64,000 nt of DNA from positions 62,001 through 126,000 of the forward strand of contig JAIVFI010000012.1 of assembly GCA_025558095.1 (NCBI GenBank). The letters are read 5' to 3'. The position numbers and the translations under genes are program-made. The notes below the pieces were generated by a model. That model was not told where the DNA came from, searched no databases, and saw nothing but the letters and a program-made list of their open reading frames with translations. This document shows, in pieces, positions 18,680-28,573 of the stretch (within the stretch, counting starts at the first letter, position 1; each line of letters begins with the position of its first letter). Source of the stretch: Hyaloraphidium curvatum. Lineage: Eukaryota > Monoblepharomycota > Hyaloraphidiomycetes > Hyaloraphidiales > Hyaloraphidiaceae.

Positions 18680-21600
18680 AACGCCAGCTCGGATTCCGGG
18701 GCACCTCCGACGCTGGCGATGCCAATACAAGTCTTCAGTTTTCCCGTGCCCCTTGCTTGGCGGCGTCTTCCGGGCGGCCGCCATTTCCTCTGCTCCGGTC
18801 CGACCCGGTTCCTTCCTTCGTCATTCCCGTGCGCATCGTGCTTCCGGACGGCCGGCTTCGGATCGTGGACGCACTCGTGGACTCCGGCGCCGACGCCTGC
18901 TTCATGGACGAGGCTTTCGCGCGCTGCGTTGGATACTCGTGCTTGCAGCGCTCCACGCCTTTCGGGCTCGACGTGGTGGACGGGCGGCCTATTTCGTCGG
19001 GCGACGTCACCCAGGAGACGGAGCCCGTCGCACTGACAGCCGATGGCATTACCGTCGGAGTCAGCTTCAACATCATCAGCGCGTCGATTCCGGTCGTTCT
19101 CGGACTCTCGTACCTCGAGTTCGTGAACGCGGCGCTCGATTGGTCCCGTCGATCCCTGCGGATCCCTCGCCCGTTCGCACCGGGAGTTTCCCCGCCGTTG
19201 AGCGCGCCTAAGGCTCCGGCGGCGGATCAGGAACCGCCAAAGACAAGCCCGGCTGAAGGCGCCAGCCGGGCGGCCCCGGTGGACGTATCCGTCTCTGCCG
19301 GTGGATGTCTCCCAGCTGCTGACCCCGCCTCCAGCCAGGCCAGCGACCGGACCATCCTCGAGGACATCACGGAGTCCGAATACCCACACACGGCTTCTTT
19401 TTCGGCTTCCATGGGATCGGACGACGCAGGCAGACCTCCGCAGGCAGTCCCCTTGGGCCGCGGGGTCGACGAACAACCGCCGAGGCCAACCCCGGCCGAT
19501 GGGACCGGTCGGGGCGCGCCTCCGGAAGTACCTCCGCCTCCGCCGCCTAAGGTGAAGATCGCTAATCTCTCGGCGCGCCAGTTTGTCGCCGAGATGCGTC
19601 GCGAGCGCAAGGACGCACAGATCTTCGTCGCCATGGTCTCCGACCCCGCCGCGCGCGCTGCAAGCGCGGCCGCCGCCGAGCCCACGGTCCCATCGCAGTA
19701 CGCCGACTTCGCGGACGTCTTCGACCCGGACAAGCCTGCATCGTCACTGCCGCCGCATCGTCCCGGTTTCGATTGCGCAATCGAACTCGAAGAAGGGGCA
19801 GTCCCTCCTTCTGGACGTCTCCACGGCCTCTCCGAAGTCGAATCCGAGGCACTCCGGAAGCACATCGAAGAGCTTTCCGCATCGGGGCGTCTCCGCCCTT
19901 CGGATTCTCCGAGCGGGGTTCCAGTCATCTTTGCAAAGAAGAAGGACGGCGGGCTTCGCGTCTGCGAGGATTACCGCGGTCTCAACCGGATCACGAAGCG
20001 AGACCGCTACCCGATCCCGCTCATTTCCGACCTTCTGGACCGCCTCTCCCGTGCCAAGATCTTCACCAAGCTGGATCTCCGCGAAGCCTACCGTCAGATT
20101 CGCGTCCGCGAAGGAGACGAGTGGAAGACGGCTTTCCGCACCCGCTACGGCCAGTTCGAGTACCTCGTCATGCCCATGGGCCTCATGAATGCGCCGGCCA
20201 TCTTCCAGCGCTTCATGCACAGCATCTTCCATGACGTACTCGACATCTTCGTCGCGATCTACCTCGACGACATCTTGATCTTCTCAGAGAACGAAGCCGA
20301 TCACGCGGGGCATGTGCGCCAGGTTCTGCAGCGCCTCCGGGACAACCACCTGTACGCGAAGCTCTCCAAGTGTTCGTTCGATGTTACGACCGTCGAGTAC
20401 GCCGGGTTCATCGTGGGCGACGGCAAGGTCATCATGGACCCCTCCAAGGTCGAGTCCATCACCTCATGGCCCGAGCCTGCGACCCTTCGCCAGCTCCAAA
20501 GCTTCCTCGGCTTTGCCAACTTCTACCGCTGCTTCATCAAGGACTACGCGCAGATCACACTTCCGCTCACGGACCTCACTAAGCTCAAGCCGGGCGATCC
20601 GTTCCGTTTCACGCCGGAAGCTCGCGCAGCCTTCGATGCGCTCAAATCCGCTTTCACTTCGGCTCCGTTCCTGCGTAACGCCGATCCAGCCGTTCCGTAC
20701 ACAGTTGAGGCAGATGCTTCCGACTTCGCCCTCGGAGCCGTGCTGTCGCAGCCCGCCCCCAACGACGGGCTTATGCATCCCGTGGCGTTTCATTCCCGGA
20801 AGTTCCAGCCGGCGGAGATCAACTACCCGATCTACGACAAGGAGCTACTCGCAGTTGTCGACGCGTTCAAGGCGTGGCGGCGATACCTCGAGGGTAGCCC
20901 GCATAAAGTCGACGTCTTCACGGACCACAAGAACCTGGAGTACTTCATGAAGCAGCAGATGCTCAATCGCCGTCAGGCTCGATGGGCCATGACCCTCGCG
21001 GGCTACGACTTTGTTTTGAAGCATCGACCCGGCACCGATCAAGTCGTCGCCGACGCGCTTTCTCGCCGCTCCGACTACGTTCCGGGCAACTTCGACGATG
21101 TCTCTACGCAACAGCGCGTCACGCTCCTCGGGCCGCACCTGGTCGCCGCGCTCCACGCGACTTCGTTGGATTTACTGGACATGATCCGTCGCGATACGGC
21201 CAAGGACCCATTCGCCCGTCGCATTATCGCTCTTCTGGAGGCTCACGACGCGTCCGTTTCTCGTTTCCATCTTCTCGATGGCGTTCTCTACCGCGACGGT
21301 CTCATCTTCGTGCCGGTCGGCAAGTCTCGGACGGAGCTTCTCCGAACCCGTCACGATGCCGTTACTGCCGGCCACTTCGGAATTCGCAAGACTGTGGAGC
21401 TCATATTGCGAGATTTTTGGTGGCCGCGTGTTTGGGACACCGTCGCCCGCTACATTCGGAGCTGCGAGACGTGCACGCGAACCAAGGCCCCGCGCCATGC
21501 CCCGCACGGCCTTCTCCAGCCACTTCCAATCCCGGACGGACCTTGGCGTTCGATCAGTATGGACTTCGTCACCGACCTGCCCCAGTCCGAGGGATTCGAC

Positions 21601-22710
21601 GCCGTGCTCGTCGTGGCCGATCGGTCGACCAAGCAGGCTCATTTCGCTGGCGCGCGGAAGGACTTCTCCGCCGACGACACCGCTCGGCTCTTCCTTCGCG
21701 AAGTATTCCGCCTCCACGGCTTCCCCTTCGACATCGTCAGCGACCGCGGACCGCAATTCATCGCCAAATTCTGGGAAAGGCTTCTTGGACTCATGGACAT
21801 CAAGCTTTACCCCTCCTCGGCCGCGCACCCCGAGTCGGACGGCCAGACGGAGCGCATCAATCAGATTTTGGAGCAGTACCTCCGGACCTACGTCAATTAC
21901 GCCCAGGACGACTGGTTCAATCAGCTCCCGCTCGCCGAGTTCGCGTACAACAACTCGGTGCACGCCAGCATTGGCATGTCGCCTTTCCGCGCCAACTACG
22001 GTTACGACCCGCGAGCCGACTTTTTAGCACCCGACGCGCCGCGCGTTCCCGCCGCCGAGGAACGCATCCGGGAGCTTCGCGCCCTCCACGACGTCCTTCG
22101 CGAGAACCTCCAGCGGGCCCAGGAACGCTACAAAGACTCCGCAGACGTCAGTCGTGAGGATGCTCCCGTTTTCCGCGTCGGCGACCGTGCTTGGCTATCG
22201 GCGCGCAATATTCGTACGCGTCGACCGTCTCGCAAGCTCGACGTTCGCTTCCTCGGGCCCTACCGCATTAAGGAGCAGATCAATCCCGTTGCGTTTCGAT
22301 TGGATCTTCCGCCCACGATGGGCATTCATGACGTTTTTCACGTCTCGCTTCTCGAACCCTATACTCCCTCGGACACCGCCGATTTTCCCGGCCGCGTCGC
22401 AGAGACTCCACCCCCGGACATCATTGACGGCGAACCCGAGTACGAGGTTAACCAGATCCTGGATTCCCGCCGATTCCGCAATCACTTGCAGTACTTGGTG
22501 GACTGGAAGGACTTTCCTCCATCGGAGCGCTCATGGGAACCGTGGGAGCACCTCCAGCACGCCCCCGACGCCGTTGCCGACTTTCACCGCCGCTTTCCGG
22601 ACAAGCCGGGTCCTACGCGGCGGTTGGGGGGGGGTGATGTAACGCGCCGGCGTCGGGGCAAGGGGGACGGTGGTCCCCGGCGAGGGAAGACTAGGCGCAG
22701 TGCTGTGTAG
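18646..22710 (+). CDS. pol: Pol polyprotein (protease-RT-RNase H-integrase-chromodomain)
   Basis: An open frame of 1354 codons in -1 relative to gag and overlapping its end. It has no ATG near its beginning, so expression as a Gag-Pol fusion is expected. Domains in order: aspartic protease (VDSGAD at about residue 79), reverse transcriptase with the catalytic YLDD box in AIYLDDILIF, RNase H (VEADASDFALGAVLSQ), the HHCC zinc-binding integrase N-terminus (HDAVTAGHFG...CETC), the DDE integrase core (SMDFVTDLP, SDRGPQF, HPESDGQTER), the GPY module (GPYRIKEQ) and a chromodomain (EYEVNQILD...YLVDWKDFPPSERSWEPW). The chromodomain should direct integration to particular histone marks. The last 24 codons and the stop TAG lie inside the 3' LTR. 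All catalytic motifs are intact. Confidence 0.93.
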   Translation: MPRQVCIVVFLKRQLGFRGTSDAGDANTSLQFSRAPCLAASSGRPPFPLLRSDPVPSFVIPVRIVLPDGRLRIVDALVDSGADACFMDEAFARCVGYSCLQRSTPFGLDVVDGRPISSGDVTQETEPVALTADGITVGVSFNIISASIPVVLGLSYLEFVNAALDWSRRSLRIPRPFAPGVSPPLSAPKAPAADQEPPKTSPAEGASRAAPVDVSVSAGGCLPAADPASSQASDRTILEDITESEYPHTASFSASMGSDDAGRPPQAVPLGRGVDEQPPRPTPADGTGRGAPPEVPPPPPPKVKIANLSARQFVAEMRRERKDAQIFVAMVSDPAARAASAAAAEPTVPSQYADFADVFDPDKPASSLPPHRPGFDCAIELEEGAVPPSGRLHGLSEVESEALRKHIEELSASGRLRPSDSPSGVPVIFAKKKDGGLRVCEDYRGLNRITKRDRYPIPLISDLLDRLSRAKIFTKLDLREAYRQIRVREGDEWKTAFRTRYGQFEYLVMPMGLMNAPAIFQRFMHSIFHDVLDIFVAIYLDDILIFSENEADHAGHVRQVLQRLRDNHLYAKLSKCSFDVTTVEYAGFIVGDGKVIMDPSKVESITSWPEPATLRQLQSFLGFANFYRCFIKDYAQITLPLTDLTKLKPGDPFRFTPEARAAFDALKSAFTSAPFLRNADPAVPYTVEADASDFALGAVLSQPAPNDGLMHPVAFHSRKFQPAEINYPIYDKELLAVVDAFKAWRRYLEGSPHKVDVFTDHKNLEYFMKQQMLNRRQARWAMTLAGYDFVLKHRPGTDQVVADALSRRSDYVPGNFDDVSTQQRVTLLGPHLVAALHATSLDLLDMIRRDTAKDPFARRIIALLEAHDASVSRFHLLDGVLYRDGLIFVPVGKSRTELLRTRHDAVTAGHFGIRKTVELILRDFWWPRVWDTVARYIRSCETCTRTKAPRHAPHGLLQPLPIPDGPWRSISMDFVTDLPQSEGFDAVLVVADRSTKQAHFAGARKDFSADDTARLFLREVFRLHGFPFDIVSDRGPQFIAKFWERLLGLMDIKLYPSSAAHPESDGQTERINQILEQYLRTYVNYAQDDWFNQLPLAEFAYNNSVHASIGMSPFRANYGYDPRADFLAPDAPRVPAAEERIRELRALHDVLRENLQRAQERYKDSADVSREDAPVFRVGDRAWLSARNIRTRRPSRKLDVRFLGPYRIKEQINPVAFRLDLPPTMGIHDVFHVSLLEPYTPSDTADFPGRVAETPPPDIIDGEPEYEVNQILDSRRFRNHLQYLVDWKDFPPSERSWEPWEHLQHAPDAVADFHRRFPDKPGPTRRLGGGDVTRRRRGKGDGGPRRGKTRRSAV
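18665..18679 (+). promoter_or_regulatory. Probable -1 ribosomal frameshift site between gag and pol
   Basis: The gag frame reads TCG TCT TTT TGA; slipping back one base on the T5 run lets the Phe codon TTT re-pair with TTT and continue TTG AAA CGC into pol. The run is not a textbook X XXY YYZ heptamer, so slippage at the gag stop is the simplest reading. No pseudoknot was modelled. Confidence 0.45.
22626..22637 (+). other. Polypurine tract before the 3' LTR
   Basis: Nine consecutive G residues (22626-22634) followed by TGA end exactly where the 3' LTR begins. This is the position of the plus-strand primer in LTR retrotransposons. It also lies within the pol coding frame. Confidence 0.7.
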
Positions 22711-22768
22711 TGACTCCTCAACGTCGTCAACACAGGTCTTTACGGGTCCCCCGCGCCCCGTCCTGACA
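22638..22768 (+). repeat. 3' LTR (131 bp)
   Basis: Identical to the 5' LTR at 17290-17420. It contains the pol stop codon (22708-22710). It is followed by GTTCG, which matches the left flank ATTCG at four of five positions. Confidence 0.95.
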
Positions 22769-22849
22769 GTTCGACCTTAGCGTGTCCTTAAGCGCGGAGC
22801 GATGGCATGTTTCCTCAACAGTGTTGCGCGCCGCTTTTCGCCCCACCCC

Positions 22850-25602
22850 TCACACCGGCCCGTTCCCCCACGTGTAGCACGGCGGAGGGACGAGGAGGTC
22901 CGGGTTGCTGATGACGCAGCAGACCCATGTCGGGGGACACATCCCCCCCCCGCCCGAGGCCGCCGACACGTCGTTGTTCTTGCACTGCGGGGGCGTCAGT
23001 TCCGCCGGAGTCGGGGACGAGCGAACCCACCCCGAACACGTTCCCGGGGCCGTAGTACGCGTTGCAGATCTGCCCTGCGGCGTTGCCGCAGTTGGAAAGG
23101 CAGATGCCGCACCGGTTGCCGTCGTCGCACGGAATCTCGGTGGAGGCGCCGCCGGGCACCGTCGTCCGGGTGCGGGTGCGGGACTTGGTGTTGGACGTTG
23201 TCTGGGTACGGGTGTGGCTGGTGGATGAAGGCACGGGGATCGTGCTGGAGGAGGTCTCGGAGAGGCTGGTAGAGGATCGGGAGAGCGACGAGGTGCTGGG
23301 GGTCTTCGTTGCCGAGAGGGTGCTGGACGTCGGGCTGACGGTGCTCGTGCTGAGCGTTTGGCTCGCCTGCGAAAAAGGTCCGGGGTCAGAGGCGCGGCGC
23401 GGCAGCCCGAAGAACCCACCGTCGAGCTGGTCACAGACAGTGAGCTGGTGCTCGGCGTCTTGCTGGCGCTCATCGACGAGGTGCTGGGCGTGTGCGACTC
23501 GGACGATGTGCTGGGCGTGTGGCTCAGCGAAGACGTGGTGGGCGTCTCGCTCTTAGAGCTGGTGCTCGGCGTGAGGCTGCTCGAAGTGGCCGTGCGCGAG
23601 GCCGACAGCGTGCGCGTTTCAGAGAGACTGCTGGTCACTCTGCTGACTGAGGTGGACGACTTTGGGCGGGAGCTTCAGCGCCTGGGTTGGAATGGGGGAG
23701 AAGGCAGCCCACCGTCTCGGTGTTGGTCGTACGCGTGGTCAGCTCCGTGTACGTGGTATCGGAAGTGCTCGACGTCTCGGTTTGTGACGTCTGCAGAAGC
23801 CTTGTCAGCCGGAGCCAGGATCGGGCCGCGGGCCGCGCACCCACCGATGACGCAGTCTCCGAGGTCGACGATTCCGTGTAGGATGTCTGCTGGCGGGGTC
23901 AGCGGGTTCCCGAGGGCGGCAGCAAAACCAACGGTGGACGCGGTCTCGGAGCTGGACGTTTCGCTGAGCGAGCTCGTCGTCTGCGATTCCGAGGTCTGGC
24001 GGGGGAGCCGGGGTTCGTTCAGCCATGCCGGGTTCAACGTGCCGGAGTGACAACCACCGAGGAAGGGCTCTGCGATTCGGAGGTCGTGCTCGCCGTAAAA
24101 GAGGTGGTCGTTTCGGTCTCGGACGTCTGATGGGGAACGATTCAGCGTCGCGCGCGATCGGGCGGGGCGGACCTACGGAGCTCGGCGTCGCGGAGCTCGT
24201 CGACGGCGTCAGTGATTCCGACGTCGTGCTCGGCGTTTGCGTCATCGATTCGGTGGAACTGGTTTCGGTCTGGGAGGCGCTGGTGCTCGTCGCCGATTGC
24301 GAGGTCTGCTTTGGTGAGCGCGGCCGGCGGGCTGATCGCTGGACCTACCGTGCTCCACGAGTAGGTCGTCGTGCTCGGTGTTTCGGTGGTGGTCTCCGAC
24401 TTCGTCAGCGTGACCGTCTCGGTGAAGCTGGTCGTCGTGCGCGTGCGGGTCCGCGTCGTCCGCGTGCGCTTGCACCCTGTAAGCGGCAGCTCGTAGAAGC
24501 CGGGGAACAGCCCCTCGGCGTCGGCGTAGGCCTTGATAACGTAGGTGATGGAGTCGGCCCCGGGGCTCAGGATAGGGGCGCGGATGAGGATGTTGACGCG
24601 GGCGAAGGGGAGCCAGGGAAAGCGGAAGATGACCATGTACCTGGGGAAGGGTTAGGTGATCAGCTGGGTGGATTCAAAGCAAATCGCAACCCACCGGCCT
24701 CTGACGTCCGTCCGGTTGTTCCCCAGCACGATCTGCTGGTCCGCCGCGATGACGGCCACGGGTCGGCCGATCAGCGGGAGGTCCCCCCGCCCACAGGTGC
24801 CGTCCCCGTTCAGGTCGCAGCAGACGGCGCCGTTGATCACAGGCGTCACCCTCGGGCGGAGATCGGGGTTGATCGGGATGGTGATGGTGGACGTGATCGT
24901 ACTGGTGGCGGTCAAGGTCTTGACGCTCGAGAAGGTCTTCGTGGTTTTGACGGTCCTTGTGGACCGCTTGGCGCCGCAGCAGGCCTGGACGCTGCCCCAC
25001 TTGACCCCCTTGGGCAGCGACGGCAGCGGGCGGGAGCCCGGGGGGCAGGTGCGGCACAGGTTGCGCGGGAGCAGCTCGTGCGTCGCGTTGGCAGGTTTCT
25101 GACCCGATCCCCGGTCCTCAGGAGGAGCCTGAGCGGCCGAAAGAGCCGCATAGCCGGGATCTACATCGAGGTCCCAGGCGAAGCGCGAGGGCTCGGCGTG
25201 GGGCTCGAAAGATGGAACGAAGGCGTCCCCGACGACGTGCGGCAGCCCTACGTCGTCGAGATCCCTCCGCCGCAGGGTCGCCGTGGGCCCGACGACGACC
25301 GTCTTGGTCCACTCGGTCACGGTCCGCGTGGACGTCATGCTCTTGGTCGCCGACACCGTCGACGTGGTCGTACGCGCCGGGGGGCAGCAGCAGCCCAGCG
25401 GGGCGCCGTTGCAGTTCTTGCAGCACGGCGTGGCCGACACCCAGGGCTTTGAACGCCGCGAGGTGCGCCGGACGTTGGCCCTGTCCCGCAATGCCTCCTC
25501 CACTTCGGCGGCCTCGAGAAGCACAGCCAGCGCCGCCAGCACCGCACACACTAGCACGGCGCTAAAGATCCGCGCCCGCAATCTCAAACACGGGGCGGCC
25601 AT
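22850..25602 (-). CDS. Large secreted Ser/Thr-rich, Cys-containing surface protein
   Basis: The gene runs from ATG at 25602 to TGA at 22850-22852 with several short introns. An N-terminal hydrophobic segment (IFSAVLVCAVLAALAVLL) acts as signal peptide or anchor. It is followed by Cys clusters (CCKNCNGAPLGCCCPP; CRTCPPG; ACCGAK) and a segment around GAVCCDLNGDGTCGRGDLPLIG that resembles the beta-sandwich B repeats of adhesins; an intron joins DVRGR to YMVIFRFPWLP. Then several exons encode threonine/serine repeats with recurring TPSTSS, TETSS and TRTRT motifs, which should be heavily O-glycosylated. The last two exons give a Cys-rich end (CDDGNRCGICLSNCGNAAG...CPPTWVCC). No GPI signal is apparent. 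Exon borders in the repeat region are approximate. It resembles fungal wall adhesins in composition only; ligand unknown. Confidence 0.65.
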
Positions 25603-25863
25603 GGTCAGCGGGGCGAGGAAACAGTGGGGGACCGCTGCGCCCCAGGTTCCATCCCAAGCCTGACCGTGTGTGAAATTTACCCTACAAAATTACCGTAGTT
25701 GGCAATTTTGTATCTGGGATCCGACTAGCGAGTTTGGCATACAGACGTTAAGCCCGCATCGGCCCGACAACACCCCGCCCGCGTTCGCCGTATCTCGGCC
25801 GTGGAGGCCGACGCGTTCTCCTTCCTGCCGCCTTTCATCCCTGCCGCGGCGCCCGACCCCGCG

Positions 25864-27173
25864 ATGCGCGCCGCGTCGCGCCTCCCGCGCCTCGTCCGCG
25901 TCCGCCGCGCGCACACCGCGCCGCCCGACCTCTCCGTGGACCACCTCGTCGTCGGCGGCGGCATCGTCGGCCTCGCCTGCGCCGAACGCCTCTCCCGCAT
26001 CCCCGGCACCTCCACCGCCCTCCTCGAGCGGCACGCCCTGCTGGGCTCGGAAACGACGAGCAGGAACAGCCAGGTGATCCACGCCGGGATCTACTACCCC
26101 GTGGACTCGCTCAAGGCGCGGGTGTGCATCAGGGGGAAGGAGCTGCTGTACGAGACCTGCAGGAGGGAGGGCATTGCACACTGGAACTGCGGGAAATGGA
26201 TCGTCGCCGCGCCGGGGGAGGACGCGGCGTACCTGGACGAGATCCACAAAAAGGCGGCGCACCTGGGTGTGCCGACCCACTTCCTCCCCAAGGGGCGGAT
26301 GCAGGTCGAAGAACCCCTCGTCAGGGCCGGCGAGGTGCTCGTCAGCCCGACGACGGGCATCGTCGACTCGCACGGCGTGGTGGAGCACCTCGCCTACCTC
26401 TTCACGCAGCGCAACGCCGAGCGCGGGTTCGGGGAGGGCATGATCGCGTTCAAATCGCGGGTCGTGGACATAGAAAGGGACGCCGAAGGGTGCTGGACCG
26501 TCGAGGTTGCCGAAGCCGGCGGCGGGGAGGCCGCGCGGATAAGGACGCGGGTGCTGGTCAATTCCGCGGGGCTGTACTGCGACGAGATCGCCGGGATGGC
26601 CATGGGCCCGGAATGGGTGGACAAGCTGGGGTACAGGATCAACCCGTGCAAGGGGCGGTACTACGCCTACGCGCCCTCCCGCGTGCTCGCGAAAAGGCTC
26701 ATCTACCCCGCGCCGGAAAAGAACTTTGTCGGGCTGGGAATCCACCTGACGCTGGACCTGGCGGGGAGGGCCAAGTTCGGGCCGGACACGCTCTACGTGG
26801 ACTCGAAGGAGGACTACGCGATGGACCACGGGGACGAGGGGCTGAGGGACAAGTTCTGGGAGAGCGTGAGGCGGTACCTGCCCGTGGTGGAGCGGGAGGA
26901 CATCGTGCCGGACTACTGCGGCCTCAGGTGGGTCGCTGAGCGTCGGGATGAGGACCGTTTGCTCATCGCGCTTCGATTGCGCGGACCCACAGACCGAAGC
27001 TCGCACCCCCAGGCCAGCCGCAGCGCGACTTCGTCGTCAAGGACGAATCGCGCGAGGGCTTTTCCGGGCTGATCAACCTCGTCGGCATCGAGTCGCCCGG
27101 GCTCACCTCGAGCTTGGCCATCGGCGAGATCGTGGGGGGGATGGTGGCCGCGGGCAGGCAGCCGGACGGGTAA
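25864..27173 (+). CDS. L-2-hydroxyglutarate dehydrogenase, mitochondrial FAD enzyme
   Basis: Two exons (25864-26927 and 26993-27173) encode 414 residues. The first 20 residues are Arg-rich without acids (MRAASRLPRLVRVRRAH), a typical mitochondrial presequence. The FAD Rossmann motif HLVVGGGIVGLACAERL follows. SETTSRNSQVIHAGIYYP is the hallmark of the L2HGDH/DAO-like family, and LVNSAGLYCDEIA, INPCKGRYYAY and VPDYCGLR are further signature segments. Exon 2 completes the C-terminus (GLINLVGIESPGLTSSLAIGE). The enzyme oxidises L-2-hydroxyglutarate, a side product of malate dehydrogenase, to 2-oxoglutarate; this is metabolite repair. The ATG at 25864 was preferred over an upstream GTG-opened extension. 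The gene is head-to-head with the Ser/Thr-rich surface-protein gene, 261 bp apart. Confidence 0.92.
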
Positions 27174-27511
27174 CGCGCACCGCTCGTGCTGGTTCATGGA
27201 CGGATGGCGCGGATCGTCTTCCCGCGGGGCGGATGCGGGCCTGGGGAGCGGTCCTGTGGTCGATTGGTTTGGCTGCGGACGGGCGGACGGCCGTTCCGGA
27301 CGGATCGCGCCGACGCAGCCGGCGATACCGCACCCGGGCCGTAGTCTGCGCAGATCGGAATGGGGAAACAGCTCCGTCCGACATCACCAGCGGTTCCGCC
27401 CCGGCGTGCGTCCCTCGATCCCTTGCTTGCTGGACCCCGACCGCGTCCCCGCCTCGCCACCCGCCGCGCCCCACCGTCCCCTCTCGCCAGACGCGTCGTC
27501 CGCGCGGAACC
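27174..27511. other. Intergenic region
   Basis: This 338-bp stretch lies between the L2HGDH stop and the GPI-protein start. It shows only GC-rich shadow frames. No element was recognised; it should contain the promoter of the downstream gene. Confidence 0.3.
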
Positions 27512-28573
27512 ATGCCGCGTCTTTCGCTGCTCCTTTTCGCCGCCGCGCTCGGCTCCGTCGCGGTCGTATCGCCCGCGGCGGGACAAGTTGTGTATCTGAA
27601 CACGCTGACCTATTTCACGGGGAACTGCAGCGGTGCGTGATCCGGGGCGTCGTCGACGCACGCGGGCGGCGGACCGGGCGCGGATTGTCGGCTGCTTCCG
27701 ACTGCAGCGTCGATTCCGCGCGCCGCCGCCCAGGGACGCCGGGAAGCTTGGGACGCCACTCACTCGTTCCTTCCCGTCCTCATTTCCGTCCTTCGTCTCT
27801 CCATTCCGCGCGCCCTCAACCAGGCCCCGTCCAAGGTAAATCATCCTGCTCTCCTATTCCCGCCCGCCCACCTCATTCTGACCCCCTGCCATCCCCAGCC
27901 GTCGCCTCGGTCCCCGTCCGCGCCTCCTCCTGCGCCGACCTCCGCCCCACCCCCTGCCAGGCCTACAACGCCTCCTCCGCCGGGCAGTACTCCAACACCA
28001 CCGCGTGCTCGGTCTCCCCGGCGCCGGCGTACCCGGGGGGGACGGTCGGGAGGTTCGCGGAAGGATCCATCAACGTGGGGCAGCCCGGGTGCCCGGCCAA
28101 CGAGACGATCGGGACGTTGGGGCTCAGGGACGGGATTTGCGTGCCTTTGGACCCGCTGTTCCCGCTCTGGGGTGCGTGTTCCGCCGTTCCCCTCTGCTCG
28201 GCTGACGTTCCCGCGCCCCGTTTGCCGACAGCCCGCTCCGCCTGCGCGGGGGAAAGGGGCGAGGCGATTGCCTACCTCGGCCCGGCGTGCATGCAGCAGG
28301 CGGGCTACACGCTCAACCTCAACGGAAGCTGCAACGCTGCGGTGCCCGGCATCTACGCGCGCGGAAGTGGGTCGCCGGCCGTTCCCCCTCCCGCGATCGG
28401 CACGGGAAGGCTGATCCGGGTTTTGCGCAGCGTGCGTCGAGGTCAACGTGGCCACGACGACCACCGTGGCGCCGACCACCACGACGACTTCCAAGCCCGC
28501 GGGAGCGACGAGGGCGGCCGCGGCGGGGGTGGGGGCTGCGGCGGCGCTGGCGGCGGCCCTGGCGGTCCTCTGA
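27512..28573 (+). CDS. Small Cys-rich secreted protein with probable GPI anchor
   Basis: Four exons (27512-27632, 27899-28171, 28232-28366, 28431-28573) give 223 residues with consistent phases. A clear signal peptide (MPRLSLLLFAAALGSVAVV) ends near Ala-Gly-Gln. The mature part has about ten cysteines in pairs (CADLRPTPC, GQPGCPANE, GPACMQQAG) and several N-glycosylation sequons. The C-terminus is a Thr/Pro stretch (TTTTVAPTTTTTSKP) followed by a terminal Ala/Val/Leu hydrophobic tail without charged residues after it, the layout of a GPI-attachment signal. The protein is therefore likely tethered to the plasma membrane or cell wall. No domain was recognised. The first intron, at 266 nt, is the longest of this gene. 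Confidence 0.72.

Larger units (their letters stand above)
17290..22768 (+). mobile_element. Complete Ty3/gypsy chromovirus LTR retrotransposon
   Basis: A 5479-bp element bounded by two identical 131-bp LTRs (17290-17420 and 22638-22768) that begin TGTAAC and end CTGACA. It encodes Gag with a zinc knuckle and a Pol with protease, reverse transcriptase, RNase H, integrase and a C-terminal chromodomain, in that order, which defines a chromovirus. Both frames are intact, with no internal stops. The flanking pentamers are ATTCG (left) and GTTCG (right), an imperfect target-site duplication. Identity of the LTRs and intact frames indicate a recent insertion. The PBS is complementary to an internal LTR segment, suggesting Tf1-like self-priming. 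The right end lies 81 bp from the stop codon of a Ser/Thr-rich surface-protein gene. Confidence 0.95.

Noticed and set aside
18631-19476. Minus-strand and alternate-frame ORFs within the retrotransposon
   Set aside because: They lie opposite gag-pol and show no domains. The element's own frames explain the openness.
22905-25663. Several plus-strand frames across the Ser/Thr-rich gene
   Set aside because: Val/Leu/Glu-rich repeats in these frames are the complement of Thr/Ser codon repeats; no signal peptide or family motif is present.
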